The notes beneath the pieces are model-generated. The model had not been told where the DNA came from. It did no database searches and saw only the letters and a list, made by a program, of their open reading frames with translations. The translations under genes were made by a program, and so were the position numbers. Shown here in pieces: positions 31,801-40,066 of a stretch of DNA of 64,000 nucleotides (position 1 is its first letter; every line of letters starts with the position of its first letter). Where the stretch lies: NCBI GenBank assembly GCA_937904325.1, contig CALGTK010000268.1, forward strand, positions 1 through 64,000, in the 5' to 3' direction. The stretch is from an uncultured Planctomyces sp. Lineage in GTDB: Bacteria > Planctomycetota > Planctomycetia > Planctomycetales > Planctomycetaceae.

Positions 31801-32093
31801 CAGGCAACGATGGGCTCGACGGCGGAGCCGGGAATGACATCGTGAACGGCGGAGCCGGGAACGACGCAATGTTTGGCGGTTCGGGCAACGACAGCATGTA
31901 CGGTGGATCTGGAAACGATCTCGTCATCGGTATGTCAGGTGACGATATCGTCAAAGGCCAAAGTGGCTTTGATATTCTTGCTGGTGGAAGCGGAACCGGT
32001 GCTGACGCCGGTGATTTTGTCGACGGCAGTCCCGATGAAATCGACGAGATTTTCTCCATCACACTTCCCGTCTGGGTCGAATCTGAACTGTAG
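28887..32093 (+). CDS. Secreted metzincin-like metalloprotease with RTX calcium-binding repeats
   Basis: The protein has 1068 residues. I chose the ATG at 28887, preceded by GGGAG, over a TTG at 28839. The N-terminal segment VLQIRILPAITF resembles the planctomycete LExRxLxA export motif. A protease domain (about 60-310) contains AIHELAHVIGFG: His217, Glu218 and His221 form HExxH, with Gly224. The usual third zinc-ligand position (227) is Thr, not His or Asp. A beta-sandwich-like stretch follows, and then a long array of GGxGxDx repeats (about 540-1050) with two non-repeat spacers that each contain SGDVDF. The repeats predict calcium-dependent folding outside the cell. The C-terminus reads EIFSITLPVWVESEL. 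Substrate unknown. Confidence 0.85.
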   Translation: MRVLMSKWVNLFRSRLNRQIQQGRRAQLDEKSVSSQIEVLQIRILPAITFQFDYSLDATNFFDPINNPERRDALEQAGNDLGSHLQDTILEIIPHKFNVADTWTATFEDPSNGSQFDVEDLIVGENLIRVYVGARNLGGSLGSGGPGFASSVSGVQQWVDTVLGRGQAGALGPDNAHTDFAPFGGSIAFDESANWHFGLDTTGLDSGEFDFFSTAIHELAHVIGFGTAPSFNNLVSGGVFIGSSSILEFDGAGPVPLENPGHWRQDLMDNGAEVALDPDLADGVRKNLTALDYAGLNDLGWQVDGGDAYLPTILLADNLANSLVIQDDGIAGNGLSEFVLNGDLPVSFTTAASDLFLAGGNGNDSISIDSLDSAFTGEILVDGGAGDDLLNIVHSVADVVTYNGQPGNDSVSLQGSPVNSVTHSFTNARDGSVLIADASNTSVFYTGLEPIFDSILATNRVFEFGGTADVITLDDEGTPGNGIMRLSSVSSSETVHFVDPAGTVIINAGGGDDSVTVLAIDSEFTAGIEVQSGSGNDTVNAAATAAALILNGDAGNDTIIGGSGNDTLSGGDGDDQLQGGGGNDSLGGGAGTDTVLESGDVDFSIDGSTLTGVGNDQFLEIEQALLTGGDSANTIDASLFTGSVTVNAGAGNDTITGSDNDDQLFGNSDNDSLVGGLGNDTVNGGADDDEVFGGDHDDFVLGGGGDDTLEGEAGHDDIRGQSGDDVVQGGQGNDTIDGGDGSDSFKESGDVDFTLTDAFLIGIGTDQLANLETVELAGGFSGNLFDASGFSGNTILRGLAGADTLVSGSGNDILIGYAGRDRLFGNDGNDTLLGSAGRDYLDGGNGNDRLRGQGGSRDELFGGAGNDQLDGGAGNDSLNGDDGQDTLSGESGNDLLNGGGGDDNLLGGNGSDVLNGGDGQDTLTGESGDDLLNGGTGDDSLLGQDGADTLDGGQGNDTLVGGNDNDQLFGHAGNDGLDGGAGNDIVNGGAGNDAMFGGSGNDSMYGGSGNDLVIGMSGDDIVKGQSGFDILAGGSGTGADAGDFVDGSPDEIDEIFSITLPVWVESEL

Positions 32094-32145
32094 GCTCCAG
32101 CACTTTTCAAAATGCGTTCCGTCGGCAGCCCTGACGCTCAGGTAT

Positions 32146-34749
32146 TCAGTCGTCCTGACTCAAGAACGGCTCGACTTGCAGAGCTCCGTCGCCGTTTACG
32201 ATCACAGTGACGGCTCCTGATTCCGATGTCATCAGCACGCGTACACTCGGGCCGTAATTTGCGACCAGGTCATCCCGATACGCCGGCGTCGGGGCACTGG
32301 CAATAACCCAATCAGGGTTCGCCCATTCAGCGAGTGCAGATGGGTTGGCACCAGGCTCGCCATGATGCGGTGCAAGCAGTAAGTCGACATCTCTCGGTGG
32401 CTGCTGCAAGAGCTCTTCCAAGCCATCTTCATCTAGATCGCCGGTCAGCAGAATTCGATGGTCTCGATACTCGATTTCCAGAACGATGCTGGAAGCATTG
32501 TCAGATTCGTACGAAGCGCTGGCGACCGGTTGGAGCACTCTGATCGCGACCGAATCATCCAGATGGATGCGGTCGCCCTGCGCAACAATCGTCGATTCGA
32601 CGTCCAACTCTGTGGTCTGTTTAAACATCTGTAGAGTCAAAGGCTGCCGCACGTCCGGAAAATGTCTCGAACAAAGCACGTGTCCAACCGGAACAGATTT
32701 CAGCAGATCAATCGCACCGTTGTAGTGATCAATGTCGGAATGCGAGACGATCAATACGTCAACTTTGGAAATGCCACGAGACCACAGAGCATCCTTGAGA
32801 ACTCTCGCCGAGAACTCGCCCCCGCCACGACTTCCGACATCGTACACCAGAGTTTTCCCGGCAGGAGTTTCAACGATCACGGATAGCCCATGTCCAACCG
32901 AAAGGTAAGTGCACCGCAGGGACGCCTCTTCACGATTCGATGGCAACAGCGTTAGTCCGAAAATGATCCAGATGCCGACGCCACACCAGGCTCGACCCGG
33001 CCGTTGCTGCAACGTCGTCGCCAGCATCGCCGTCGCAACGACCAGATAAAAAATCATCAGCCACCAAACCGGCGGTGCCGGGACGTAGGCATGCCCAAGA
33101 TCAATCGAAGCTGCAAACTCAACGAACGCGACGAGCCCTTTTAGAAACCAACCGAAAGCAAATGCGAATGGCCACGCGATTGTCTGCGAGATCATCCCAA
33201 TCAGGATCGATGCAAAACCGAAGCATAAACCGACACTGACGACGGGAATAAGCAAAACGTTAATGACCAGGCCGGCTGGGGAAACAACGTTGAAAACAGA
33301 CATGACAAGTGGCGCCGAGATCAGCCAGATGCTCCCTGAAACCAGCCAGAGTGCCCCGATAGTTTTCCCCAGGCCCTTGAGCGATCTAATCCATGGTCGT
33401 TGTAATGCAGCGGAAGTCGGTACAGAAGTTTCCGATTCTGCTTCACCCGGGTCCGGCTTCACCGCCACATCCGGCTCGTCACTCGATAGCCGACCTGGCG
33501 ATGTCAGCCAGAAGATGACGGCGACAGCAAGAAATGAGAGTTGAGAACCAACATCGAACAGGCTCGTCGGATTCATCCCAAGAATTACAATTGCCGCTAA
33601 AGCAAGACTGTTGGCGGAGAACGCGGGACGACGAACCAGCCGACCGACACTCCAGATGACAATGATGACAAACGCGCGAATCATCGGCGGACGACAATCA
33701 GCAATCTGCAGGTAGATAAATAGAACCGCAACAGCGAGTAGAATCGAATACCGATTTGATAGGCGAATCGCCCGTCCAAGTGTCAGTAGAAACAACATCA
33801 GAATTCCGATGTGCAGACCGGAAATTGCCAGCAGATGAACCGTCCCACTTTCGACAAATGCCGTACGCATCTCAAGCGGCAGCATGGAACGGTCGCCAAG
33901 AAGCATTGCATCGGCAACAGGCCGCACATCATCTGAAACAGCGGATTCCAGAACTGCGTCAGCGCGTCGTCGAAGTGTGCTACGCGCCCTTTCAAAGGCT
34001 GACGAACTGGCTGCAACGACCTTGACCAGTTCGGCATCTCTGACTCGAACGAGGCCTCTTAAACCTTTACTTCGCGCGTAGTCTGACACGTTGAAACCGC
34101 CGGGATTCATCAGCGGGCGATTTGCCTGACTCCACCCCTGAACGTCGACACGGTCTCCTGCGGTGATCCCTTCCGCATTTCCATCAACAACTAACTGCAG
34201 CTGGCCGGTAACTTTCCGCTGGCCAGTCGCCACATTCAGAGTTTCGACATCGAGTTTAAATCGAGTTGATGATTCGGGTGGCAGATCGACATTGAATGGA
34301 TTCTCACGAGGCGGCAGCACGACTGGTGCGGAGGCAACAACCCCTTCGCACCGAATCAGAACAGGCTCTTGCGACAAAAGTGGGGCAATGTCTTCCGACG
34401 GCAGGCCATGCCAGACGTAGTGATGATAAATTGCGCCGGTGAACGCCGAGATCACAACCACGACCACCGCAGCTTCACGAAAACGCCGCTTCCACTGCGT
34501 GAAACTCCAAACGAAACACGCTATGGAAAAACCAATCACCAGGAGGCTGGGCGACAAGTTTCCGTACCGATCGATCAGAACTCCCGTTGCCAGCCCAAGC
34601 ACAACCGTTGCCGCCGGAAGTCGCCCGAACGAACTCATCGTCGCCGACTGGTCCTCAGCGACCGACCGTTCAGAGGCGAGTAAGATGTGGGTAGCGACGT
34701 CAACATCGACGCTATCGGCGTTTGATCGCGCTGGCGAGGGTTCGTTCAA
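32146..34749 (-). CDS. comEC: ComEC/Rec2-family DNA uptake channel protein
   Basis: The 867-residue protein has an N-terminal DUF4131 region with membrane helices, then a multi-helix competence domain (HLLAISGLHIGILMLFLLTLGR near 300-320). A C-terminal metallo-beta-lactamase domain has VGHGLSVIVETPAGKTLVYDVGSRG and SHSDIDHYNG, then LLTGDLDEDG and LLLAPHHG. This is the complete ComEC/Rec2 architecture: a channel moving single-stranded DNA into the cytoplasm, with a nuclease-like domain at its end. The start codon is TTG with GAGGA six bases upstream. It follows def on the same strand after 63 bp. No pilus or other com genes are seen in the window. Confidence 0.93.
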   Translation of the reverse strand: MNEPSPARSNADSVDVDVATHILLASERSVAEDQSATMSSFGRLPAATVVLGLATGVLIDRYGNLSPSLLVIGFSIACFVWSFTQWKRRFREAAVVVVVISAFTGAIYHHYVWHGLPSEDIAPLLSQEPVLIRCEGVVASAPVVLPPRENPFNVDLPPESSTRFKLDVETLNVATGQRKVTGQLQLVVDGNAEGITAGDRVDVQGWSQANRPLMNPGGFNVSDYARSKGLRGLVRVRDAELVKVVAASSSAFERARSTLRRRADAVLESAVSDDVRPVADAMLLGDRSMLPLEMRTAFVESGTVHLLAISGLHIGILMLFLLTLGRAIRLSNRYSILLAVAVLFIYLQIADCRPPMIRAFVIIVIWSVGRLVRRPAFSANSLALAAIVILGMNPTSLFDVGSQLSFLAVAVIFWLTSPGRLSSDEPDVAVKPDPGEAESETSVPTSAALQRPWIRSLKGLGKTIGALWLVSGSIWLISAPLVMSVFNVVSPAGLVINVLLIPVVSVGLCFGFASILIGMISQTIAWPFAFAFGWFLKGLVAFVEFAASIDLGHAYVPAPPVWWLMIFYLVVATAMLATTLQQRPGRAWCGVGIWIIFGLTLLPSNREEASLRCTYLSVGHGLSVIVETPAGKTLVYDVGSRGGGEFSARVLKDALWSRGISKVDVLIVSHSDIDHYNGAIDLLKSVPVGHVLCSRHFPDVRQPLTLQMFKQTTELDVESTIVAQGDRIHLDDSVAIRVLQPVASASYESDNASSIVLEIEYRDHRILLTGDLDEDGLEELLQQPPRDVDLLLAPHHGEPGANPSALAEWANPDWVIASAPTPAYRDDLVANYGPSVRVLMTSESGAVTVIVNGDGALQVEPFLSQDD

Positions 34750-34755
34750 AAGCTG

Positions 34756-34760
34756 TCCTC
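34756..34760 (-). promoter_or_regulatory. Ribosome-binding site that fixes the comEC TTG start
   Basis: On the minus strand GAGGA lies six bases before the TTG at 34749. No ATG or GTG with comparable support exists nearby, so the rare start codon is the best choice and may keep ComEC expression low. Confidence 0.6.
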
Positions 34761-34812
34761 GCGATCCTTAGTTGGCCCAAACTAATCGCAATGAATCGGG
34801 TCGCCACGACCA

Positions 34813-35451
34813 TTATTCATCATCGCTGTCGGCAGGTTCGCTGCCAGCACTCATCGTCGCTTTAATCGGAAACTCGAATGTCTTCTCCATTTCCGAAAGA
34901 CCCTTTTTCAATCCTTCATCAGAGGCAAGTGTGCCCGCAGCTTGAGCCTGGCGAAATTGAGTTTCCAGGTCATCAAGATTTGCCTGCAGTTCCGCGACAT
35001 TGTCCGGAGTCATGCGATCAATAAACAACACGCCGTCAAGATGATCATTCTCGTGTTGAATGACTCGCGCAAGGATTTCCGAACATTCCATTTCGAAACC
35101 CTGCCCATCGATGTCGTACGCTTCAAGGACGATCTCTTCGGCTCTGGCAACTTCACCGTAAAGTTCTGGCAGACTCAGACAGCCTTCCTCACCTTCGACG
35201 TTGCCTTTCTTCCGAATGATTTCCGGGTTGATGAAGACGAGTTCTTCCTCAGTCTCCTCCGGATCGGCCGTTGTGTTGACGACGAAGAAGCGGTACGGAA
35301 GTCCCACCTGCGTTGCTGCCAGACCGATTCCGCGAGCCTCGTACATCAGGTCAAACATGGCCCTCACCGTCGCCTTGAAATCCGGCGTGAGTTCGGTGAG
35401 TTCTTTGGCTTTCCATCTCAGAGATGGATGTCCGTACTTTACAATCTCCAT
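34813..35451 (-). CDS. def: Peptide deformylase
   Basis: Def removes the formyl group from the N-terminal methionine of nascent proteins. The 212-residue protein has all three motifs: GIGLAATQ at 41-48, EGCLSLP at 89-95 with metal ligand Cys91, and QHENDHLDG at 132-140 with His133, Glu134 and His137. Asn at 135 is a tolerated variation of the commoner HEIDH/HEMDH. The protein is longer than the roughly 170-residue core because of a C-terminal acidic extension of about 40 residues (ending EPADSDDE). It is transcribed leftward, with comEC directly downstream. Confidence 0.95.
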   Translation of the reverse strand: MEIVKYGHPSLRWKAKELTELTPDFKATVRAMFDLMYEARGIGLAATQVGLPYRFFVVNTTADPEETEEELVFINPEIIRKKGNVEGEEGCLSLPELYGEVARAEEIVLEAYDIDGQGFEMECSEILARVIQHENDHLDGVLFIDRMTPDNVAELQANLDDLETQFRQAQAAGTLASDEGLKKGLSEMEKTFEFPIKATMSAGSEPADSDDE

Positions 35452-35704
35452 GAAAGGGCGTCTTTCGATCTGCTGTAATCGCTACTCGTATTCTGGCTAC
35501 AGGACAACGAGGTGATGTTGAATCAAAAATGGGGTGGGCATTGTAGCGTCGCGAAAATGTTGGTCGAGGACGCACGATCTCAAATAATGACGAACGAGCA
35601 TGTACAGCACGAAAATCACGCGACTTTCAGGCACCGATTCTGGTATGCTGGCGCCCCTGTACCCCAATCATCCTACCTCAATTACGTCATTTCAGGCTCC
35701 TGCC

Positions 35705-37012
35705 ATGAAGAATGCCGAAGCACTGCGACGAGACCTTAGCCGCCGCCAGTTTCTGGGGCGAAGCGCTCAAAATGCGGCGGGCGTCGCTGCTGGAATGGTT
35801 GGCCTGTCATCGACAGTTGCCAAAGCGAACAAAAGCAGTCCGGTCCGAGTCGGAATCATCGGCGTTCGTAACCAGGGCCGAAACCTTGCGTCGGCATTCG
35901 CAAAGATGTCAGATGTCAATGTAGTTTCACTGTGCGACGTCGATCCCGGCCTTCAATCAGCAGCGATCAAAAGCGTACTGGATGCTCAGGAAACGTCGCC
36001 GCGATGGGAGTCCGACTTCCGCAACGTTCTGGACGATCCTCAGGTTGACGCCGTCGCAATTGCGACCCCCGATCACTGGCATGCGATCATGGGTATCATG
36101 GCGGCGCAGGCCGGCAAGGATATTTATCTCGAAAAGCCAGTGTCACACACGATTGAAGAAGGTCAGCTACTGATCAGGGCGGCTCGCAAGCATGAACGAG
36201 TCATGCAGACCGGTCTGCAGCAACGCAGCGGCTCGCATTTTCAATCGGCAGTCGAATTGGTTCAAAGCGGTAAGATCGGCGAAGTTCGACTCGCCAAGGC
36301 ATGGGTCGCGCAGTCGCGGAAAGCCTTCGGAAGATGTGCCGACGAGGATCCGCCGGAAGGTGTGAACTACGACCTTTGGCTCGGACCTTCAGCAGAACGG
36401 CCATTTAACGCTCACCGCTTCCACCATCACTGGCAGTGGTTCAACGATTACGGCACAGGAGAACTTGGCAACTGGGGCGTGCATTTGCTCGACGTGGCGA
36501 GGTGGGGACTGAAGCTGGATCTGCCAGAACGCGTCAGCGCTTCCGGCGGCAACTACATGTTCAAGAGCGGTCAGGAAATGCCGGACACGCTGGCGGCAAC
36601 GTTCCATTACCCTGAGCACACGATCTTGTGGGAGCATCGACTGTGGAGTAACCACGGTTTGGAAGGTCGAGGTTCAGGAGTTTCTTTCCACGGCGAAAAT
36701 GGCACGCTCGTCGTCGACCGCAGCGGCTGGAAAGTTTACGACTCGAAGGAACGGCTGAACTCTGACACCAGCGATCAGCTCAACAGTCACCTGAGAAACT
36801 TCATAGACTGTGTCAGAACCCGGCAGCGGCCGAACGCTGACATCGAAATTGGGCACCTTAGCACCACGCTATGCCACCTTGGCAATGTCGCGTGGCAACT
36901 GAATCGCGAAGTTCGATTTGATGAGGCCTCGCAGACTTTTCAAGACGATGCGGAAGCAAACGAGCTACTCTCAAAGACATATCGCGACCCGTGGCAACTT
37001 CCGGAAGTTTGA
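35705..37012 (+). CDS. Exported Gfo/Idh/MocA oxidoreductase with Tat leader
   Basis: The 435-residue protein has a twin-arginine leader (LSRRQFLGRSAQNAAGVAAGM). Its NAD(P)-binding Rossmann fold begins VRVGIIGVRNQGRNLASAF. The family motif YLEKPVSHT follows, then a C-terminal alpha/beta domain with WFNDYGTGELGNWGVHLLDVARWGL. I chose the ATG at 35705 because it places the RR motif 13 residues from the start. Many planctomycetes carry dozens of such Tat-exported oxidoreductases, presumably acting on sugars in the periplasm with a tightly held nicotinamide cofactor. The substrate cannot be named. Its stop codon overlaps the start of the small membrane-protein gene (TGATG), suggesting coupling. 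Confidence 0.9.
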   Translation: MKNAEALRRDLSRRQFLGRSAQNAAGVAAGMVGLSSTVAKANKSSPVRVGIIGVRNQGRNLASAFAKMSDVNVVSLCDVDPGLQSAAIKSVLDAQETSPRWESDFRNVLDDPQVDAVAIATPDHWHAIMGIMAAQAGKDIYLEKPVSHTIEEGQLLIRAARKHERVMQTGLQQRSGSHFQSAVELVQSGKIGEVRLAKAWVAQSRKAFGRCADEDPPEGVNYDLWLGPSAERPFNAHRFHHHWQWFNDYGTGELGNWGVHLLDVARWGLKLDLPERVSASGGNYMFKSGQEMPDTLAATFHYPEHTILWEHRLWSNHGLEGRGSGVSFHGENGTLVVDRSGWKVYDSKERLNSDTSDQLNSHLRNFIDCVRTRQRPNADIEIGHLSTTLCHLGNVAWQLNREVRFDEASQTFQDDAEANELLSKTYRDPWQLPEV

Positions 37013-37413
37013 TGGCTGCTGAGTCCGGAGACGGAGCAGGTTTGATGGGCGACGACTCGAACAATGCCGTTCGTGGCACCGACCGAATTCGCTATCACGA
37101 TCCCGTGACAATACGCCTTTACGGCGTCAAAGAAATCTCGCTGCCTACCTACATCATGTGGTATCTTGCCACGATCATCCTGGTCGTGGCATTGATCGCC
37201 GGTTGCAACGAGATCATGCAGCCTCAAACGAAACACGGAGAAGGCATCCGCCGCTCGATTGAACGAGAAGGCTGGGTTCTTAATGCCGTGGAATGGGCGC
37301 CGACTTGCCTCATCGCAGGGCTTGTGTTTGAAGTGTTTGAAGGCGTCTACGTCATGTACGCCTTCCGCCGTCGATTTCAGCAACTGCGTGACGAACAGAT
37401 TTCACCCGCCTGA
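37012..37413 (+). CDS. Small two-helix membrane protein
   Basis: The 133-residue frame begins at the ATG at 37012, which shares one base with the oxidoreductase stop (TGATG). Two hydrophobic helices are visible, about residues 39-60 (YIMWYLATIILVVALIAGC) and 90-110 (TCLIAGLVFEVFEGVYVMYAF), joined by a charged loop, with a basic C-terminus. I recognise no family. Its position after the Tat-exported oxidoreductase suggests cotranscription, but a functional tie is unproven. A strong hairpin follows it. Confidence 0.65.
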   Translation: MAAESGDGAGLMGDDSNNAVRGTDRIRYHDPVTIRLYGVKEISLPTYIMWYLATIILVVALIAGCNEIMQPQTKHGEGIRRSIEREGWVLNAVEWAPTCLIAGLVFEVFEGVYVMYAFRRRFQQLRDEQISPA

Positions 37414-37464
37414 TCTGAATTCGGCCTATGATGAATTCAATCAATGAATAGTGCGTCAACGCAG

Positions 37465-37500
37465 AAACGCCCTGATAACAACTGTGTTACCAGGGCGTTT
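37465..37500. terminator. Bidirectional terminator hairpin between convergent genes
   Basis: The sequence forms a 16-bp stem (AAACGCCCTG...CAGGGCGTTT plus an inner TAACA/TGTTA part, one A-C mismatch) with a four-base ACTG loop. It lies between the ends of the rightward membrane-protein gene (37413) and the leftward secreted-protein gene (37540). The A-rich and T-rich stem bases fit termination in both directions. Confidence 0.8.
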
Positions 37501-37539
37501 GTCACGCATTAAGAAATGCAGCTTACGTCAAAGCGAGAC

Positions 37540-39297
37540 TTAACGAGGTGGCTGCTGCATCTGCTGCTGAAAGTATGTAACGATCTGAAAGAATCCCTGT
37601 AGAGTCTTCGCTTCAATGCGAGTCTTCATCTGAACTCCCTGCGGAACAGTTCCGGCTGAAAATCCAACGTAGCTTCGGGGAACGGACAGACCTTCGAGTT
37701 GCTCTGCCTTGATCGGAACGGGAATCGGAAACTTCTCCGTCGCGAGGACTGCCCGGGCAAGTACGATCACGACATTCGGAAGGTCAATCTGCCCGACAAT
37801 GTTGGCCTCTGCAAGCAGACCTTCTCGACTCTTCTGATTGTCAGACAGCTTTGTACCCGGCGTCGCATCGTAAGCAGCGAGTGCTTCCTTCATCGTGTCC
37901 TGTGTTCCACCGATGGAATTAATCATGACGTCATCGTTCTTAACGAGAAGTCGTTGAATCATTCCGTCCTTGCCATGCAGCAGTTCCTGAAACAAATTCT
38001 GCATGCCGGCTGCCGGATTGGCTTCTTCGTCATACGTTTGCTTGATAGTGATCAAGTCGGCACTCAACCCATCGTAAGATTCAGCGTCTTTCTCGACAGT
38101 AAATTCCTGCGTGAATCCAGGAAGGTCCATCTTGTAAGCAGAGCCCATCTTCTGAGAAGCTTCCCTCATCTTCGCAGCAGGACTGACGTTGCTGACGGTG
38201 TAGCCTCGGATCAAACCGGCGTCCTTGTTGCCATCATCAAGATGAAATGCCCAGCCCATCTCTCCGAACTTGACTTGCTTCATTTCAGCGACCATCTTCT
38301 CGATATTCTTCACCGATTCAGGATCGCTTTCGATGACCTTCGAGGCAAACTGCATGCCCCATTCCATTAGGCCTTTGAAGTCACCATGCAGCGCCATGTA
38401 GCCGTGCTTGTTCTGCGGCAACTTCGCAAGCACATCCAGTTTCGTGCTCTTCTGAGAACTCAGATATTCGTCTGTCTTTGTACGGGCTTTAACGATCAGC
38501 AGTTCGTCAATCGTGATCGCTGAATTGCCTAAAGAAATACCGAAGGAGAACGCCTGTGAATCTCGTAAAGCCTGGAGTGCTCCGTGTCCCATCTCGCCGT
38601 AGATTTCCAGAATGGCGGCCATGTTGAGGCCAGGCTGTGCTGGAATTTGAGCACCGAGTCCTTCGATCAATCCGTCAAGCTGGTCATCCGCACCTTCAAG
38701 TTCTGCTTGATAGGCTTCCGCCAGGCCCGCGATGTTAACCCACGCTGCCAGATCGGACTCGCCGAACAAGGCCGACGATCGATCATCAATCGCTCCACTG
38801 GCTGCGTCCGCTCCACCACTGATGCACTCTTCGACGAGTTCCATCATCGCTTCATCCTTTGAGTACGCGACCCAGGAATCCTTCGAAGCGAACGTAAACG
38901 AATCATCGACTCCGCCCTGCAAAGCTTTCACATCGGTTGCAGGCACGACAAAAACGACTGCCGGTTCCGCACCTTTGACGGCGAAGACGGCGACATACCA
39001 GTCCTGCTTCAGGTCAACTCCACCCAATGTCGGGTTTGAAATCAACGCTCCCAGGCCAGGAGCCTGGCCCTGAACCATGAAGCCCAGCCCGGGCTGCACG
39101 GCGTTGGCAAAATTGCCAACCTTGCCAATCGTCGCCTCGGGAGACTTCAGCCGGACGACGGCTGTTGCGTCGGCTGGAATCAAATCGAGTGGCCCGGCAG
39201 CCTGAACGGAAAGCTGACTGACCAGCGCCAAGCCGATCGCCAGCGCGGCAACGCCGCTTAGCCGATCGCTCATTCGTGATTTGTGTAGTGACATCAT
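37540..39297 (-). CDS. Secreted planctomycete protein of unknown function
   Basis: The 585-residue protein starts at the first of two tandem ATGs (39297 and 39294). Its signal peptide ends near VSQLSVQAAG. The mature part begins PLDLIPADATAVVRLKSPE and has repeated alpha/beta segments such as QDWYVAVFAVKGAEPAVVFVVP, reminiscent of DUF3352-type periplasmic proteins, though I cannot confirm membership. No enzyme motif is visible. A stretch ending VISYFQQQMQQPPR-like forms the C-terminus. It stands alone, divergent from the twin-CxxC protein gene across about 770 bp. Confidence 0.75.
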   Translation of the reverse strand: MMSLHKSRMSDRLSGVAALAIGLALVSQLSVQAAGPLDLIPADATAVVRLKSPEATIGKVGNFANAVQPGLGFMVQGQAPGLGALISNPTLGGVDLKQDWYVAVFAVKGAEPAVVFVVPATDVKALQGGVDDSFTFASKDSWVAYSKDEAMMELVEECISGGADAASGAIDDRSSALFGESDLAAWVNIAGLAEAYQAELEGADDQLDGLIEGLGAQIPAQPGLNMAAILEIYGEMGHGALQALRDSQAFSFGISLGNSAITIDELLIVKARTKTDEYLSSQKSTKLDVLAKLPQNKHGYMALHGDFKGLMEWGMQFASKVIESDPESVKNIEKMVAEMKQVKFGEMGWAFHLDDGNKDAGLIRGYTVSNVSPAAKMREASQKMGSAYKMDLPGFTQEFTVEKDAESYDGLSADLITIKQTYDEEANPAAGMQNLFQELLHGKDGMIQRLLVKNDDVMINSIGGTQDTMKEALAAYDATPGTKLSDNQKSREGLLAEANIVGQIDLPNVVIVLARAVLATEKFPIPVPIKAEQLEGLSVPRSYVGFSAGTVPQGVQMKTRIEAKTLQGFFQIVTYFQQQMQQPPR

Positions 39298-40066
39298 GTT
39301 ACATGAATTTCCTGGGTAAGGGTTTCTCGCAGAAACACCAGTGCGACGTGCATGGGTATTTCGTCGTAGACCAAGGACAGGTTCCGGCCAGTCAATCTGT
39401 GACGCCGGGCAGAAAACACCTGAAACAGGCGTCCTGAGCAAATGCCTACAAAATCAAACATAACTGACAATTTGCTCGCTCTGACCGTCCTGCAGTATAG
39501 CGGCGACAATAGAAAAAGGATCTCTGACTCTCGTAGTTTGACTCCATTCAAAACCGACCTATGTTTTCGCATCGCCTGCTGGAAACGGCCCGGGTCTCTT
39601 CAACTCGATACGAATCCTGCAGCGAGAGACTGCCTGAAATCAGTCAGCTTTGTGGCGTGACAAGGAGAGCTAGGAGCTTGAGGGGACCTTGTCACGCCTC
39701 TTTCTTTGCGCTGACCTCGGTGGCTGTAGCTTCACAGTAGCGTTCGCTTGCCACCCCGATAGCCTATGGATCTGGCGGATCTTCTGACAGTTCGGCCAAC
39801 GCTGAGCCGGTCAATGTGCGACGAATTCACCCCCGTTCATAGTTGAAACGTGGTTGAGTTTAGACCATTCCAAGGGGGCTCTTGCATCAAACTGTGCCGA
39901 TTATACAAATTCTGGTGATTTTAACGGCCAGCCTGCGTCGATGGTTACATGAGTTCATTCTGCGCGGGAGCCATGCGCTCACTTCGTGCAGACAGATTAG
40001 CGAGCTGTGGAAATCACATTCTCCACAGGTCTCGCGGCGAAGTGTTATCAAACGGAGCGGCATCAA
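39298..40066. other. Long divergent intergenic region
   Basis: About 770 bp separate two divergent genes. A 72-codon open frame at 39442-39660 and several others encode no recognisable protein. The region holds a strong terminator-like hairpin (39654-39698), so a short rightward transcript may end there. The promoters of both flanking genes must also lie here. Confidence 0.45.
39654..39698 (+). terminator. Terminator-like hairpin in a divergent gap
   Basis: A perfect 12-bp stem, GGCGTGACAAGG pairing with CCTTGTCACGCC, encloses 21 bases and is followed by TCTTTCTTT. This looks like a rho-independent terminator reading rightward. No annotated gene ends here: the gene on the left is transcribed away. 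It may therefore end a small RNA or short ORF transcript beginning around 39400-39600. Confidence 0.6.

Noticed and set aside
30540-32060. Repetitive DNA that could be taken as a non-coding tandem array
   Set aside because: The repetition reflects GGxGxDx RTX codons in one continuous frame.
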